64,000 nt of DNA from Pelagibius litoralis. GTDB lineage: Bacteria > Pseudomonadota > Alphaproteobacteria > Kiloniellales > DSM-21159. Both the position numbers and the translations under genes were made by a program. The DNA is taken from assembly GCA_029287455.1 (NCBI GenBank), contig JARFRB010000087.1, positions 23,924 through 87,923 on the forward strand, given 5' to 3'. This document shows positions 30,358 to 41,381 of this stretch, piece after piece. The stretch's first letter is position 1. The number at the start of each line of letters is the position of its first letter. Under the pieces are notes generated by a model that was not told the origin of the DNA, did no database searches, and saw only the letters and a list, made by a program, of their open reading frames with translations.

Positions 30358-31200
30358 ATGAGCGCGCGAAGCGACAGCCAGGAGGCCAAAACCAAGCCGA
30401 TCACGCCACGCGACATCTTGGCGCGTAAAGGCGGTCAGCCAATTGTTTGCCTGACAGCCTATGCCACCCACGTGGCCCGCCGCGTCGATTCTCATGCGGA
30501 ACTCTTGCTTGTCGGCGATTCGCTGTGGATGGTGCTCTATGGCCACGAGACCACGCTCGGCTGCGATCTCGACACCATGATCCGCCACGGAGCTGCGGTG
30601 ACGCGCGGCGCGGCGCGGGCCTGCGTGGTCGTGGATCTGCCGTTCGGCAGCTATCAGGAATCTCCGGTCCAGGCCTACCGGGCGGCGGCTCGGGTGCTGG
30701 CTGAAACCGGCTGCGCGGCGGTGAAGCTGGAGGGCGGCCGGGAAATGGCGGAGACCATTGCTTTTCTGGTGGCCCGTGGCATCCCGGTCTTGGCCCACGT
30801 GGGCCTCACCCCGCAGTCCGTGCGTGGGTTCGGCGGGTTCCGCGCCCAGGGCCGCACCGAGGCCGAGGCCGAAGCGATCCTCGCCGACGCCAAGGCGGTG
30901 GAAGCGGCTGGTGCCTTCGCGGTGGTGGTCGAAGGCACGGTCGAGGAAGTAGCGCGGGAAGTCACGCGCGCGATCGGGATCCCGACAATCGGAATTGGTG
31001 CCTCTCCAGCTTGTGACGGGCAAATCCTGGTGACAGAGGACATGGTTGGCCTTTCGTCCGACTGGCGGCCGAGTTTCGTGAAGGTTTACGCCGACTTGGG
31101 TGCCGATCTGGCCGCCGCCGCCGCCGCCTATGCCGAAGACGTGCGCGAGCGGCGCTTCCCCGCGCGCGAACAGACTTACGGCGCCCAGAAGCGGAAGTGA
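30358..31200 (+). CDS. panB: 3-methyl-2-oxobutanoate hydroxymethyltransferase
   Basis: 280 residues from ATG 30358 (a GTG at 30310 is the alternative). First committed step of pantothenate synthesis: alpha-ketoisovalerate plus methylene-THF to ketopantoate. Motifs are [11 protein letters not shown] (residues 31-41), [17 protein letters not shown] with the metal-binding Asp, [25 protein letters not shown] and the catalytic-Glu segment [14 protein letters not shown]. Overlaps panC by 4 bases (GTGA), so the pair is translationally coupled. Confidence 0.96.
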   Translation: MSARSDSQEAKTKPITPRDILARKGGQPIVCLTAYATHVARRVDSHAELLLVGDSLWMVLYGHETTLGCDLDTMIRHGAAVTRGAARACVVVDLPFGSYQESPVQAYRAAARVLAETGCAAVKLEGGREMAETIAFLVARGIPVLAHVGLTPQSVRGFGGFRAQGRTEAEAEAILADAKAVEAAGAFAVVVEGTVEEVAREVTRAIGIPTIGIGASPACDGQILVTEDMVGLSSDWRPSFVKVYADLGADLAAAAAAYAEDVRERRFPAREQTYGAQKRK

Positions 31201-32078
31201 ACAGGGTGCGGGGGCGCGACGGAAGAGTCCCGGTCGTTCGAGATGTCGCCAGCCTGCGGCAGGTCGTCAAGGCTTGGCGGGCCGCGGGCGAGACTGTCGG
31301 CCTGGTTCCAACGATGGGCGGCCTGCACGACGGGCACTTGGCCTTGGCGCGCCAGGCCAAGGAGGAATGCTCTCGCGCGGTCGCGACTATCTTCGTCAAT
31401 CCGAAGCAATTCGACCGCAAGGAGGATTTGGAAAGCTACCCGCGCGACGAAGCCCGCGACCTGTCCCTCCTCGCGGGTGCGGGTTGCGACCTCGTGTTCG
31501 CGCCGGAGGTTGGGGAAATGTACCCCGCCGGCTTTGTCTCAACAGTCTCGGTTTCCGAATTGACCGAGGTGCTGGACGGCTTGCACCGGCCCGGCCACTT
31601 CGACGGCGTTACGACGGTGGTTTGCAAGCTCTTGCTCCAGGCCTTGCCGGACAGAGCCTATTTCGGCGAAAAGGATTTCCAGCAACTCACCATCGTCACC
31701 AGGATGGTGCGGGACCTGGAAATCCCAGTCACGATTCGCCCTGTGGACACAGTCCGCGAGGCCGATGGCTTGGCGATGGCGTCCCGAAATCAGCTCCTGA
31801 CGGCCACGCAGCGCCAACTCGCGCCGCTTTTCGCCGAAGTGCTGATGGAGACCGCCGAAGAGTTGGCGGGCGGCGCGGCCGAGGCGGCGCCGGCGCTCAC
31901 CCGTGCCCGGCTGCGTCTTGGCCGTGGCGGCTTCACCAAGGTCGATTACGTCGAACTGCGCGCGGCCGCCGATCTGGCGCCATTGAGCCGCGCCGACCGG
32001 CCCGCGCGGGTGCTCGGCGCGGCCTGGCTGGGCAGCACGCGCCTGATCGACAATGTCCCAGTCCCCGAAAGGGGCTGA
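31197..32078 (+). CDS. panC: Pantothenate synthetase
   Basis: 293 residues starting at GTG 31197 inside the panB stop. It ligates pantoate and beta-alanine using ATP. Visible motifs are the HIGH-like [14 protein letters not shown] (about residues 36-49), [29 protein letters not shown] and the KMSKS-like MASRNQLLT. The gene ends in a hairpin that includes its stop codon (32071-32086). Confidence 0.96.
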   Translation: MNRVRGRDGRVPVVRDVASLRQVVKAWRAAGETVGLVPTMGGLHDGHLALARQAKEECSRAVATIFVNPKQFDRKEDLESYPRDEARDLSLLAGAGCDLVFAPEVGEMYPAGFVSTVSVSELTEVLDGLHRPGHFDGVTTVVCKLLLQALPDRAYFGEKDFQQLTIVTRMVRDLEIPVTIRPVDTVREADGLAMASRNQLLTATQRQLAPLFAEVLMETAEELAGGAAEAAPALTRARLRLGRGGFTKVDYVELRAAADLAPLSRADRPARVLGAAWLGSTRLIDNVPVPERG

Positions 32079-32086
32079 GCAGCCCC
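32071..32086 (+). terminator. Hairpin overlapping the panC stop codon
   Basis: GGGGCT-GAGC-AGCCCC, a perfect 6-bp stem that includes the panC stop. No U-tract follows. With the longer palindrome 7 bases downstream, it probably ends transcription between the convergent panC and dapB genes. Confidence 0.4.
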
Positions 32087-32092
32087 CACTCC

Positions 32093-32124
32093 CGTCATTG
32101 CCACGGCTTCGCCTCGCAATGACG
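32093..32124. repeat. REP-like palindrome between panC and dapB
   Basis: A 9-bp perfect inverted repeat CGTCATTGC / GCAATGACG with an inner GGC-TTC-GCC stem in a 14-base centre. The reverse strand reads CGTCATTGCGAGGCGAAGCC, a pattern that, to my knowledge, recurs as a dispersed palindromic element in many alphaproteobacterial genomes. I saw it once in this window. Placed between converging genes, it can act as a bidirectional terminator. Confidence 0.65.
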
Positions 32125-32163
32125 AAGGACCGCAGCCCGTCCCGCGATAACAGGAAGAGCGCC

Positions 32164-32970
32164 TCAGATCCCCAGGACGTCGCGCATGCCGTAAAGGCCC
32201 GGCGGCTTGCCGAAGGTCCAGCGGGCCGCGCGGACGGCGCCCTCGGCGAAAACCTGACGGGACGAGGCCTTGTGCGTGATCTCCACGCGCTCCCCTGTTC
32301 CGGCGAAGATCACGCTGTGCTCGCCGGTCACGTCGCCGCCCCGCAGGGTGGCGAAGCCGATCGTTCCTCTTTGACGCGGCCCGGTGTGGCCGTCGCGCAC
32401 CCGCACGCTCGCGCTGTCCAGATCGACGTTGCGCCCGGCCGCCGCCGCTTCGCCCAGCGCCAAGGCTGTTCCGGACGGGGCATCGACCTTGTGCCGGTGG
32501 TGCATCTCGACGATCTCGATGTCGTAATCTTCATCCAAGGCGCGTGCCACTTGTTCGACCACGGCAAGCAGAAGGGTCATGCCAAGGCTCGTGTTTGCCG
32601 CGCGGACAATGCAGGCTGCCTCGGCGGCGCTCTCCAGGGCGGCGAGCTGAACCTCGCCGAGGCCGGTTGTTCCGACCACCAGCGGGGTTCCGCTTTGCGC
32701 GGCCAGCCCTGCATGCTCTACGGTCGCTTCGGCCAAGGTGAAGTCGATGACCACGTCGGAGGCCGCGAAAAGCGCTGCCTTGTCCGAGGAAGCGGTCAAT
32801 CCCAATGCGCCGATGCCCGCCAAATCACCCAGGTCGGCGCCTATCAAGGTGCTGTCGGCCCTATCCACGCCGCCGGCGATCAGCGCGCCCTCCTGAGCGG
32901 CGACCGTGGCGAGCAGCATGCGGCCCATGCGCCCTCCGCAGCCGAGGATCCCCATTCTTATGTCCACCAT
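32164..32970 (-). CDS. dapB: 4-hydroxy-tetrahydrodipicolinate reductase
   Basis: 268 residues; NAD(P)H-dependent step of lysine and diaminopimelate synthesis. The N-terminal Rossmann motif is MGILGCGGRMGRMLLATV (residues 7-24). The catalytic signature MHHRHKVDAPSGTALALGE (about residues 155-173) holds the His and Lys that act on the substrate. The loop VVGTTGLGEVQ is near residue 98. It is typically near dnaK-dnaJ in alphaproteobacteria; here two genes separate it from dnaJ. Confidence 0.96.
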   Translation of the reverse strand: MVDIRMGILGCGGRMGRMLLATVAAQEGALIAGGVDRADSTLIGADLGDLAGIGALGLTASSDKAALFAASDVVIDFTLAEATVEHAGLAAQSGTPLVVGTTGLGEVQLAALESAAEAACIVRAANTSLGMTLLLAVVEQVARALDEDYDIEIVEMHHRHKVDAPSGTALALGEAAAAGRNVDLDSASVRVRDGHTGPRQRGTIGFATLRGGDVTGEHSVIFAGTGERVEITHKASSRQVFAEGAVRAARWTFGKPPGLYGMRDVLGI

Positions 32971-33039
32971 CTTTCCGTCCCCTGGCGTTGCGAGATCGAT
33001 CTTTATCCTTGGGGGCTTGCCTAAACGAGCCGGCGCGCC

Positions 33040-33441
33040 ATGTCGAGCCTCATGGTTCCAATCTCACGTGGCGATGCCGCTTCGGCGGAAATCACGGTCT
33101 TCTATGATGGGGCTTGCGGGCTATGCCGCCGCGAGGTGGCGTTCTATCGCCGTCTCGACTGGCGTGGGCGCATTGCTTGGGCGGATGTGGCGCGGGACGA
33201 TGCTGCCCTTCGCCTCTGCCCCATCGATCGAAAGACAGCGCTTGCGCGCCTCCACCTCGCGCGTGCCGACGGTGGTTTGGCGAGCGGCGCGGAAGCCTTC
33301 GTGGAGATCTGGCGCCGCTTGCCGGGCTTTCATCTGTTGGTGCCGTTCACGCGCCTCCCGGGCGCCCTTGGACTGTTGGAGCGTGCCTACCTGCGGTTCT
33401 TGAAGCTCCGGCCCTGGCTCACCGGGCGGGGCCGGGGGTAG
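33040..33441 (+). CDS. DCC-family (DUF393) thiol-disulfide oxidoreductase
   Basis: 133 residues. The FYDGACGLCRREVAFYRR segment (about residues 21-38) contains the DGxCxxC motif of the DUF393 thioredoxin-like family, with both cysteines present. The C-terminal half has the conserved GAEAFVEIWRRLPG element. Members are proposed disulfide oxidoreductases without well-defined substrates. It sits divergent from dapB (69-base gap) and 37 bases before a 2OG-oxygenase gene. Confidence 0.82.
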   Translation: MSSLMVPISRGDAASAEITVFYDGACGLCRREVAFYRRLDWRGRIAWADVARDDAALRLCPIDRKTALARLHLARADGGLASGAEAFVEIWRRLPGFHLLVPFTRLPGALGLLERAYLRFLKLRPWLTGRGRG

Positions 33442-33478
33442 ACTGGGCAACAGACGTTGTCCTACACATAGCGACCTC

Positions 33479-34126
33479 ATGCAGCGCAAGCCCGACCCCG
33501 AAGGATTCCTCGAACTCTGGCCGACCTTGCTTCTGCGGCGCGAGCTGCCGGGTCACGAGGCCGCCAATGCCGCGCTTGGCCAGCTCATTGCGGCCGATGA
33601 AGCTGCCAACCCCGACCTTACGACCGACTACAGGGCGGAAAACCTGCTAGGCCGCGCCCATCCGGTTCTGGATTGGCTGCGCGGCTGTATCAATAAGACC
33701 GTGGTCGACTACCTGAAGCGCTGCGGGATCGACTATCCGCTGAGCTGGACTCTGCAAGGCTGGGCGAATGTCAATCGCTTCGGCGATTATCACGATCTGC
33801 ACAATCATCCCCATTCCTATCTGAGCGGCACGTATTACGTGGCGGTGCCGGCGCAGCCCTCGCGCGAGACCCTGCCCGGCCGTGCGGACCGGACGCCGGG
33901 GGCAATCGCTTTCTTTGACCCTCGCGCGCAAGCCAACATGGGGGCGATCAAGGGCGACCCGCAAATCGAGCCGGAGCATCTGGTGCTGCCGCGGGCGGGA
34001 ACGATCCTGCTGTGGCCGTCGTTCCTGCACCACCTGGTGCACCCAAACCTGGCCCGCGAGCCGCGGGTTTCCGTCTCGTTCAATGTTCTGGTGAAGGCGG
34101 GCGAGGGAGAGCTGCCAAGGCAGTAG
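33479..34126 (+). CDS. Putative 2-oxoglutarate/Fe(II)-dependent dioxygenase (TIGR02466-like)
   Basis: 215 residues. The metal-binding region HDLHNHPHSYLSGTYYV (about residues 101-117) and the distal LWPSFLHHLVHPN with downstream Arg in REPRVSVSFN (about residues 176-200) fit the H-x-D/E...H...R layout of 2OG oxygenases of the P4H-like branch. The substrate is unknown. It is convergent with dnaJ. Confidence 0.7.
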   Translation: MQRKPDPEGFLELWPTLLLRRELPGHEAANAALGQLIAADEAANPDLTTDYRAENLLGRAHPVLDWLRGCINKTVVDYLKRCGIDYPLSWTLQGWANVNRFGDYHDLHNHPHSYLSGTYYVAVPAQPSRETLPGRADRTPGAIAFFDPRAQANMGAIKGDPQIEPEHLVLPRAGTILLWPSFLHHLVHPNLAREPRVSVSFNVLVKAGEGELPRQ

Positions 34127-34145
34127 GCGCGCCGGGACCTCGACC

Positions 34146-35279
34146 CTAGTCGGTCAAATCCTCGAAGAAATCCTTGACCCGGGCGAAGAAGCCGTGACTT
34201 TCGGGATGATGAGTCTCGTTCTTGCCTTGTGACTCCTGGTCGAATTGCTCCAAGAGCTCCCTTTGCCGCCGGGTGAGGTTCTGCGGTACTTCCACGGCGA
34301 CTTGCACGTAGAGGTCGCCCGTGGCGTTGGAGCGGAGAACCCGCATGCCCTTGCCCTTGAGCCGGAACTGTTGGCCCGCTTGGCTGCCGGGGGGCAAGGT
34401 GATGCGCGCCCGGCTGCCGTCGATGGCCGGTACCTCCACGGCACCCCCAAGGGCGGCGGTCGTCATCGGCACCGGCATGCGGCAGAACAGATTGGCGCCG
34501 TCGCGCTGAAACAGGCGGTGCGCCTTGACCGTCAGGAAAATGTACAAGTCGCCCGGTGGCGCGCCGCGCAGTCCAGCCTCCCCTTCGCCGGCCAAGCGAA
34601 TGCGGGTTCCGTCTTCCACCCCGGCCGGGATGTTGACTTGCAGGGTCTTTTCCTTCTGCACCCGCCCCGCGCCGCCACAGGGCTTGCAGGGTTTCTCGAT
34701 GATCCGCCCTTGGCCCTGACAGGTCGGGCAAGTTCTCTCGATGGTGAAAAAGCCTTGCTGAGCCCGCACGCGGCCGCGGCCCTGGCAGCTCGGGCACGCG
34801 GTCGGCTTCGATCCGGATTCGGCGCCGCTACCCAGGCAACTCTCGCAGGTGACAGAGGTTGGGACCCGGATCTGGGAGGTCTTGCCGGCGTAGGCGTCCT
34901 CCAGCTCGATTTCCATGTTGTAGCGCAGGTCGGCGCCGTGCTGCACGCCGCCGTTTCCCCGGCGGCCGCCCATGAACTCGCCGAACATCTCGTCGAAAAT
35001 ATCGGCGAAGCCGGTGAAGTCGAAGCCGCCCGGCCCGCCGGGCCCGCCGCTGTTCTCGAAGGCTGCATGGCCGAAGCGGTCATAGGCCGCCCGCGCCTTG
35101 TCATCCTTCAGGATCGCGTAGGCCTCGTTGATTTCCTTGAATTTACGCTCGGCCTCGGGGTCATCCGGATTCCGGTCCGGATGGTGCTGCATGGCGAGTT
35201 TCCGGTAGGCCCGCTTGAGGTCTTCGGCCGAGGCGGTCTTTTCGACCTCGAGTGTCGCGTAATAATCCTGCTTGGACAT
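34146..35279 (-). CDS. dnaJ: Chaperone DnaJ (Hsp40)
   Basis: 377 residues from ATG 35279 (a GTG codon sits just before it). The J-domain carries the HPD motif in [12 protein letters not shown] (near residue 32). A Gly/Phe-rich linker follows (about residues 75-110), then four CxxCxGxG zinc repeats ([32 protein letters not shown]; about residues 145-210) and the peptide-binding C-domain. It stimulates DnaK ATP hydrolysis. It lies 199 bases after dnaK on the same strand, behind a strong hairpin that probably lowers its expression relative to dnaK. Confidence 0.97.
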   Translation of the reverse strand: MSKQDYYATLEVEKTASAEDLKRAYRKLAMQHHPDRNPDDPEAERKFKEINEAYAILKDDKARAAYDRFGHAAFENSGGPGGPGGFDFTGFADIFDEMFGEFMGGRRGNGGVQHGADLRYNMEIELEDAYAGKTSQIRVPTSVTCESCLGSGAESGSKPTACPSCQGRGRVRAQQGFFTIERTCPTCQGQGRIIEKPCKPCGGAGRVQKEKTLQVNIPAGVEDGTRIRLAGEGEAGLRGAPPGDLYIFLTVKAHRLFQRDGANLFCRMPVPMTTAALGGAVEVPAIDGSRARITLPPGSQAGQQFRLKGKGMRVLRSNATGDLYVQVAVEVPQNLTRRQRELLEQFDQESQGKNETHHPESHGFFARVKDFFEDLTD

Positions 35280-35435
35280 CACTTAGCTAATCCGCGCGGG
35301 GGCACAGGGCACCCGCGGACATCCCCCCAACAATTATTTCCGCCCGGCACTCGACAAAATCATATTTGCTTCAAACATTTGAAACGCGGCCGGACACTAG
35401 CTCAAAGCACAAGCACTTTAGCCCCGCGCCGGAAA

Positions 35436-35461
35436 GGGGCCGGCCCGTCCGGGTCGGCCCC
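35436..35461 (-). terminator. Hairpin after dnaK (terminator or attenuator before dnaJ)
   Basis: An 11-bp stem with one G-U pair (GGGGCCGACCC with GGGCCGGCCCC) around a 4-base loop, read on the dnaK strand and followed by TTT. It starts 17 bases after the dnaK stop. It would end most dnaK transcripts while letting some reach dnaJ. Confidence 0.65.
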
Positions 35462-35478
35462 TCCACACGCAGGTAAGA

Positions 35479-37419
<1,941 letters not shown>

Positions 37420-37562
37420 GCTTTATCCTCTCGTTCGCAGCAGACCCGCTTCGCGGCCTCGTCGAGCACCGTCCTCCGGGTCCCTATAGGAGAATTCACG
37501 GATCGCACCCCTCCGAAATTCGATGAAAGGGATTGAAAAGGAACCGTGACGCTTCGCGGGAT

Positions 37563-37590
37563 ATATAAGTGGTCTCGGCGAACACGCAAG
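37563..37590 (-). promoter_or_regulatory. Sigma-32-type heat-shock promoter of dnaK
   Basis: On the dnaK strand: CTTG (37590-37587), 17 bases, then CTTATAT (37569-37563). This matches the alphaproteobacterial RpoH consensus CTTG-N17/18-CYTATNT at every defined base, though the trailing NNG of the fuller consensus is not met. It lies about 145 bases upstream of the dnaK start, in the expected orientation. Confidence 0.75.
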
Positions 37591-37691
37591 CGGGGAAGCA
37601 CCATGGAAGGGGGATTTTGCGGCTATAACCGCCCCTTTGGACACCTCGCTGGCGGCCAACGCCGACTCGCCGCCTGGCACCAGGTTGATTT

Positions 37692-38015
37692 ATGATCCTC
37701 AAGTGCGGACGGGAAGACGAGGAGAGGCACCGGGTGTTCGGAGACCATGACAAGAGCGGTGCGGCCTCCGGCCCGGGGGCAAGCCCCAAGGACGGGATCT
37801 ATACGGCGATCCTCTGGCTGATGGTCGTGAACGTTATGCTCGGCGCGGGCTTGGCGCTGCTTGGCGACTTGGTTTGGCGCGACGCGGCGGTTTCGGCCTT
37901 TGGGGTGGGACTAGCCGTGGTGGCGGGCACTGTCTATTGGGTTTTCCGCTGGCTCGGCCGCCGGGAGGCCAGACGCCGGGCCGGTAAACTTCCAGCCGGG
38001 GAGGAACGGGACTGA
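37692..38015 (+). CDS. Small two-helix membrane protein, unknown
   Basis: 107 residues. A charged N-terminus precedes two predicted membrane helices (about residues 36-58 and 65-87), then a basic tail (RRARRRAGK-type). The layout resembles small inner-membrane proteins of unknown role. Its stop overlaps the proposed CTG start of the AlkB-type gene, so the two are probably co-transcribed. The start may lie further in, since the first residues look non-conserved in character. Confidence 0.6.
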   Translation: MILKCGREDEERHRVFGDHDKSGAASGPGASPKDGIYTAILWLMVVNVMLGAGLALLGDLVWRDAAVSAFGVGLAVVAGTVYWVFRWLGRREARRRAGKLPAGEERD

Positions 38016-38638
38016 ACGCGCCCTTTTCCCTGCCGCAAGGCTTTCGCGTGCTGCCGGACGCCTTGGGGCCTGAGGCGCAGCAGCGGATGCTGGCCGAACT
38101 TCAGGCGGTGATCGCGGCGGCGCCGCTCTACGTTCCCACCATGCCGCGAACGGGCCAGCCCATGAGCGTGCGCATGACCAACGCGGGGCCCTTGGGCTGG
38201 GTCACGGATCGGGCCGGCGGCTACCGCTACCAGCCCCTTCATCCCAAAACCGGCCTGCCTTGGCCGCCTATTCCCCCCTCGGTTCTGGAGCTTTGGGAGG
38301 CCTTCGCCGCTTATCCTCATCCGCCCGAAGCCTGCCTGGTCAATGTCTATGACGGCAAGGCGCGCATGGGATTGCACCGGGACATGGACGAGGATGAACT
38401 GGCCGCGCCCGTTGTCTCGATCTCGCTTGGCGACACGGCGGTTTTCCGGATCGGCGGCCCCGCGCGGGGCGATGCCTCGCGCTCGCTCAAGCTGGCCAGC
38501 GGGGCGGTCGTCGTGCTCGGCGGGGCTGCGCGATCCTGCTTTCACGGGGTGGACAGAGTCATCGCCGGGAGCAGCAGACAAGTGCCGGGCGGCGGCCGGA
38601 TCAACGTCACTCTGAGGCGGGTCACTTCTCCGGATTGA
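38012..38638 (+). CDS. alkB: AlkB-type DNA/RNA alkylation repair dioxygenase, CTG start proposed
   Basis: 208 residues if it starts at CTG 38012. The first GTG (38048) would remove 12 residues, including the family-like PQGFRVLP, and has no ribosome binding site, whereas CTG 38012 sits 7 bases after GGAGG and overlaps the previous stop as CTGA. The iron/2OG site is complete: HxD in MGLHRDMDEDE, the distal His in SCFHGVDRV, and Arg pair in INVTLRRV, with the nucleotide-recognition segment MSVRMTNAGPLGW upstream. It removes methyl lesions such as 1-methyladenine and 3-methylcytosine. Confidence 0.9.
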   Translation: MNAPFSLPQGFRVLPDALGPEAQQRMLAELQAVIAAAPLYVPTMPRTGQPMSVRMTNAGPLGWVTDRAGGYRYQPLHPKTGLPWPPIPPSVLELWEAFAAYPHPPEACLVNVYDGKARMGLHRDMDEDELAAPVVSISLGDTAVFRIGGPARGDASRSLKLASGAVVVLGGAARSCFHGVDRVIAGSSRQVPGGGRINVTLRRVTSPD

Positions 38639-38658
38639 AAGCGGGGCGGAACCCTCGG

Positions 38659-39195
38659 CTACTTCGGTGCCATCACCATGATCATCTGCCGCCCTTCCAG
38701 CTTAGGGAACTGTTCGACCTTGGCGATCTCGTCCAGGTCGCCGCGGACGCGGGTCAAGAGCTTGACGCCGAGATCCTGGTGCACCATTTCCCGCCCCCGG
38801 AAGCGCAGGGTGACCTTCACCTTGTCGCCTTCGCCGATGAACTTGTTGATGGCCCGCATTTTGACGTCATAGTCGTGCTCGTCGATGTTCGGGCGCATCT
38901 TGATTTCCTTGACCTCGATCACCTTCTGCTTCTTGCGCGCTTCGTTGGCACGCTTCTGGGCTTCGTACTTGTACTTGCCGTAATCGAGAATCTTGCAGAC
39001 GGGGGGCGATGCGGTGGGTGAGATTTCCACCAAATCAAGGCCGACGTCAAAGGCGCGCTTTTGCGCATCCTCGGTCGGCACAACTCCTACATTTTCGCCA
39101 TTCTCACCGATCAGCCGCACTTCGCGGACGCGGATCTGTTCGTTTACGCGCGGGCCCTCCCGGGTCGGCGCGGCATTGAGGGGTGGTCGTGCTAT
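38659..39195 (-). CDS. infC: Translation initiation factor IF-3, ATA start
   Basis: 178 residues from ATA 39195 (E. coli IF-3 is 180). The longer frame from ATG 39270 would cross the thrS terminator. ATA lies 8 bases after GGAG and directly precedes [20 protein letters not shown], the normal alphaproteobacterial start. N-domain: [13 protein letters not shown] and [21 protein letters not shown]-domain: [19 protein letters not shown] and [12 protein letters not shown]. Non-canonical starts underlie IF-3 autoregulation because IF-3 itself rejects them. Confidence 0.95.
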   Translation of the reverse strand: MARPPLNAAPTREGPRVNEQIRVREVRLIGENGENVGVVPTEDAQKRAFDVGLDLVEISPTASPPVCKILDYGKYKYEAQKRANEARKKQKVIEVKEIKMRPNIDEHDYDVKMRAINKFIGEGDKVKVTLRFRGREMVHQDLGVKLLTRVRGDLDEIAKVEQFPKLEGRQMIMVMAPK

Positions 39196-39203
39196 GGATG
39201 CAT

Positions 39204-39207
39204 CTCC
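39204..39207 (-). promoter_or_regulatory. infC ribosome binding site that fixes the ATA start
   Basis: GGAG on the infC strand, 8 bases before ATA 39195. It is the only good Shine-Dalgarno sequence between the thrS terminator and the conserved IF-3 N-terminus. Confidence 0.7.
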
Positions 39208-39238
39208 ATTGGTTGGTTGCGGGACATAACTAATTCCC

Positions 39239-39297
39239 AAAAAAATCCGCCGCCCCGTTCGTTCGCCCAAGATGTCTCGAGGGCGCTCGGCGGCGAA
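39239..39297 (-). terminator. Intrinsic terminator/attenuator between thrS and infC
   Basis: On the transcript strand a 9-bp stem (TTCGCCGCC with GGCGGCGGA, one G-U) encloses an inner CGCCC/GGGCG stem and is followed at once by seven Ts. It begins 3 bases after the thrS stop. Only about 44 bases separate the T-run from the infC start, so infC probably depends on readthrough. Confidence 0.8.
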
Positions 39298-39300
39298 GAC

Positions 39301-41259
39301 TCAATCGGCGGCCTCCACCGCGGAGCGCGCTTCGGTCTTCTGGCGCGCAAGATCCGGCGGCAAGGCCTCATCCGACAGTCTAGACGCTGCCTCGTCCAGC
39401 GCAAGAAACTCTTGCTGCTTCCCGCCCAGACGGCGCAGCGCCACGGAGCCATCCTCCGCTTCCTTGCGCCCAACGACGGCCATGACGGGAATTTTAGCGA
39501 GGCTGTGCTCTCTGACCTTGTAATTGATCTTTTCGTTGCGGGCATCGACGATCACGCGCAGCCCCGCCTGGCGGAGTCGCGCCGCCACCTCTTCGGCATA
39601 GTCGTCCGCTTCCGAGGTAATGGTCGCGACCGCCACCTGCACCGGCGATAGCCAGAGCGGCAGCCGCCCCCCGTAGTTTTCGATCAAAATTGCGATGAAG
39701 CGCTCGAAGGAGCCCAGGATGGCCCGGTGCAGCATCACCGGGCGGTGCTTCGCGCCGTCCTCGCCGATGTAGCTCGCCTCCAGCCGTTCCGGCAGCACGA
39801 AGTCGACCTGCAGGGTGCCGCACTGCCAATCCCGGCCGATCGCGTCTTGCAGCACGAATTCCAGCTTCGGGCCGTAGAAGGCGCCCTCGCCGGGGTTAAG
39901 GCTGTACTCAAGGCCCGCCTCCTCGGTCGCGGTCTTCAGCGCCGCCTCGGCCCGGTCCCAGGTTTCGTCGGAGCCTGCGCGTTTTTCCGGACGGTCCGAG
40001 AACTTCACCTTGACCTCCGGAAAGCCGAAGTCCCGGTAAATCGATTGCAGCAGTTCGCAGAAGATCTCCGTCTCGCTGACGATCTGATCCTCGGTGCAGA
40101 AGATATGCGCGTCGTCCTGGGTGAAGGAGCGCACGCGCATGAGCCCGTGCAGCGCGCCGGAGGGCTCGTTGCGGTGACAGGAGCCGAATTCAGCCATGCG
40201 CAGCGGCAGGTCGCGATAGCTGGTGATGCCTTGGCGGAAGATCTGCACGTGAGCGGGGCAGTTCATCGGCTTGACCGCAAGCGTACGGTCCTCGCTTTCG
40301 GCGATGAACATATGCTCGCGGAACTTCTCCCAGTGGCCCGAGGCTTCCCAGAGCGTGCGGTCGATGAGTTGAGGCGTCTTCACCTCGACATAGTCCCCGG
40401 CTTCCAGGCGGCGGCGCATGTAGGCCTCCACCACCCGGTAGAGGGTCCAGCCCTTGGCGTGCCAGGAGGTGGAGCCCGTCGCTTCGGGCTGCAGATGAAA
40501 GAGGTTCATCTCCCGGCCGAGGCGCCGGTGGTCGCGCTTCTCCGCCTCCTCCAGCATGGTGAGGTAGGCCTTGAGCTCCTTCTCGTCCCGCCAGGCCGTG
40601 CCATAAACCCGCTGCAGCTGCTCGTTGCGCGAATCGCCACGCCAGTACGCGCCGGAAATCCGCAACAGCTTGAAGGCATGGCCGAGCCGCCCGGTCGAGG
40701 GAAGGTGCGGACCCAAACAAAGATCCTGCCAGCCGCCTTGCCGATAGACCGTGATGGTTTCGTCCGCCGGCAGCGTCTCGATGTGCTGCGCCTTGTATTT
40801 CTCGCCGCTATCGGCGAAGAAGCGAATCGCTTCCTGGCGGTCCCAGACTTCCCGGTTGATCGCCTCGTCCCGGTCCACGATCTCGTGCATGCGCGTTTCG
40901 ATTCGCTCCAGGTCTTCCGGGGTGAACGGTTCCGCGCGGGCGAAGTCGTAGTAGAAGCCATCCTCGGTCGCCGGCCCGAAGGTCACCTGCGTCTCCGGAT
41001 AGAGTTCCTGAACCGCTTCAGCCAAGACGTGCGCCGCGTCGTGACGCAGCAGCTCCAGCGCTTCGGGGGCGCGGCGCGTCACGATCTCCACCGCGGCGTC
41101 TTCGGGGATATCGCGCGCCAAGTCCCGAAGCTCCCCGTCGACCTTGACCGCCAAGGCGTCCTTGGTCAGGCGCGGTCCGATGGATTCAGCGACCGCCAGG
41201 CCAGTCACCGGGCCGTCGAAGCCCTTCACCGTGCCGTCTGGAAGTGTAATCGCGACCAT
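39301..41259 (-). CDS. thrS: Threonyl-tRNA synthetase
   Basis: 652 residues, full length. TGS domain at residues 1-62 and editing domain with [16 protein letters not shown] (HxxxH, about residues 73-88). The class II catalytic core has the zinc ligands Cys in [12 protein letters not shown], His in [19 protein letters not shown] and His in [15 protein letters not shown], with motif 2 in [13 protein letters not shown]. The C-terminal anticodon-binding domain ends near [16 protein letters not shown]. It is upstream of infC, with an attenuator between. Confidence 0.97.
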   Translation of the reverse strand: MVAITLPDGTVKGFDGPVTGLAVAESIGPRLTKDALAVKVDGELRDLARDIPEDAAVEIVTRRAPEALELLRHDAAHVLAEAVQELYPETQVTFGPATEDGFYYDFARAEPFTPEDLERIETRMHEIVDRDEAINREVWDRQEAIRFFADSGEKYKAQHIETLPADETITVYRQGGWQDLCLGPHLPSTGRLGHAFKLLRISGAYWRGDSRNEQLQRVYGTAWRDEKELKAYLTMLEEAEKRDHRRLGREMNLFHLQPEATGSTSWHAKGWTLYRVVEAYMRRRLEAGDYVEVKTPQLIDRTLWEASGHWEKFREHMFIAESEDRTLAVKPMNCPAHVQIFRQGITSYRDLPLRMAEFGSCHRNEPSGALHGLMRVRSFTQDDAHIFCTEDQIVSETEIFCELLQSIYRDFGFPEVKVKFSDRPEKRAGSDETWDRAEAALKTATEEAGLEYSLNPGEGAFYGPKLEFVLQDAIGRDWQCGTLQVDFVLPERLEASYIGEDGAKHRPVMLHRAILGSFERFIAILIENYGGRLPLWLSPVQVAVATITSEADDYAEEVAARLRQAGLRVIVDARNEKINYKVREHSLAKIPVMAVVGRKEAEDGSVALRRLGGKQQEFLALDEAASRLSDEALPPDLARQKTEARSAVEAAD

Positions 41260-41381
41260 AACGCTTACCGTTTATTCCGCTCTGCCTTCAGTGGCGGCGA
41301 CTTTAGGCGGAACTCTTGACGAGTCAAGCAGCCCCCGGCGGGCAACCGATGCCAAACCGATACCCCGGCGGGTCCGGACCC

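Noticed and set aside
41315..41328. CTTGAC-GA-GTCAAG inverted repeat between thrS and the GT4 gene, resembling an FNR site.
   Set aside because: The half-sites are separated by 2 bases; FNR-type sites need 4. Probably chance.
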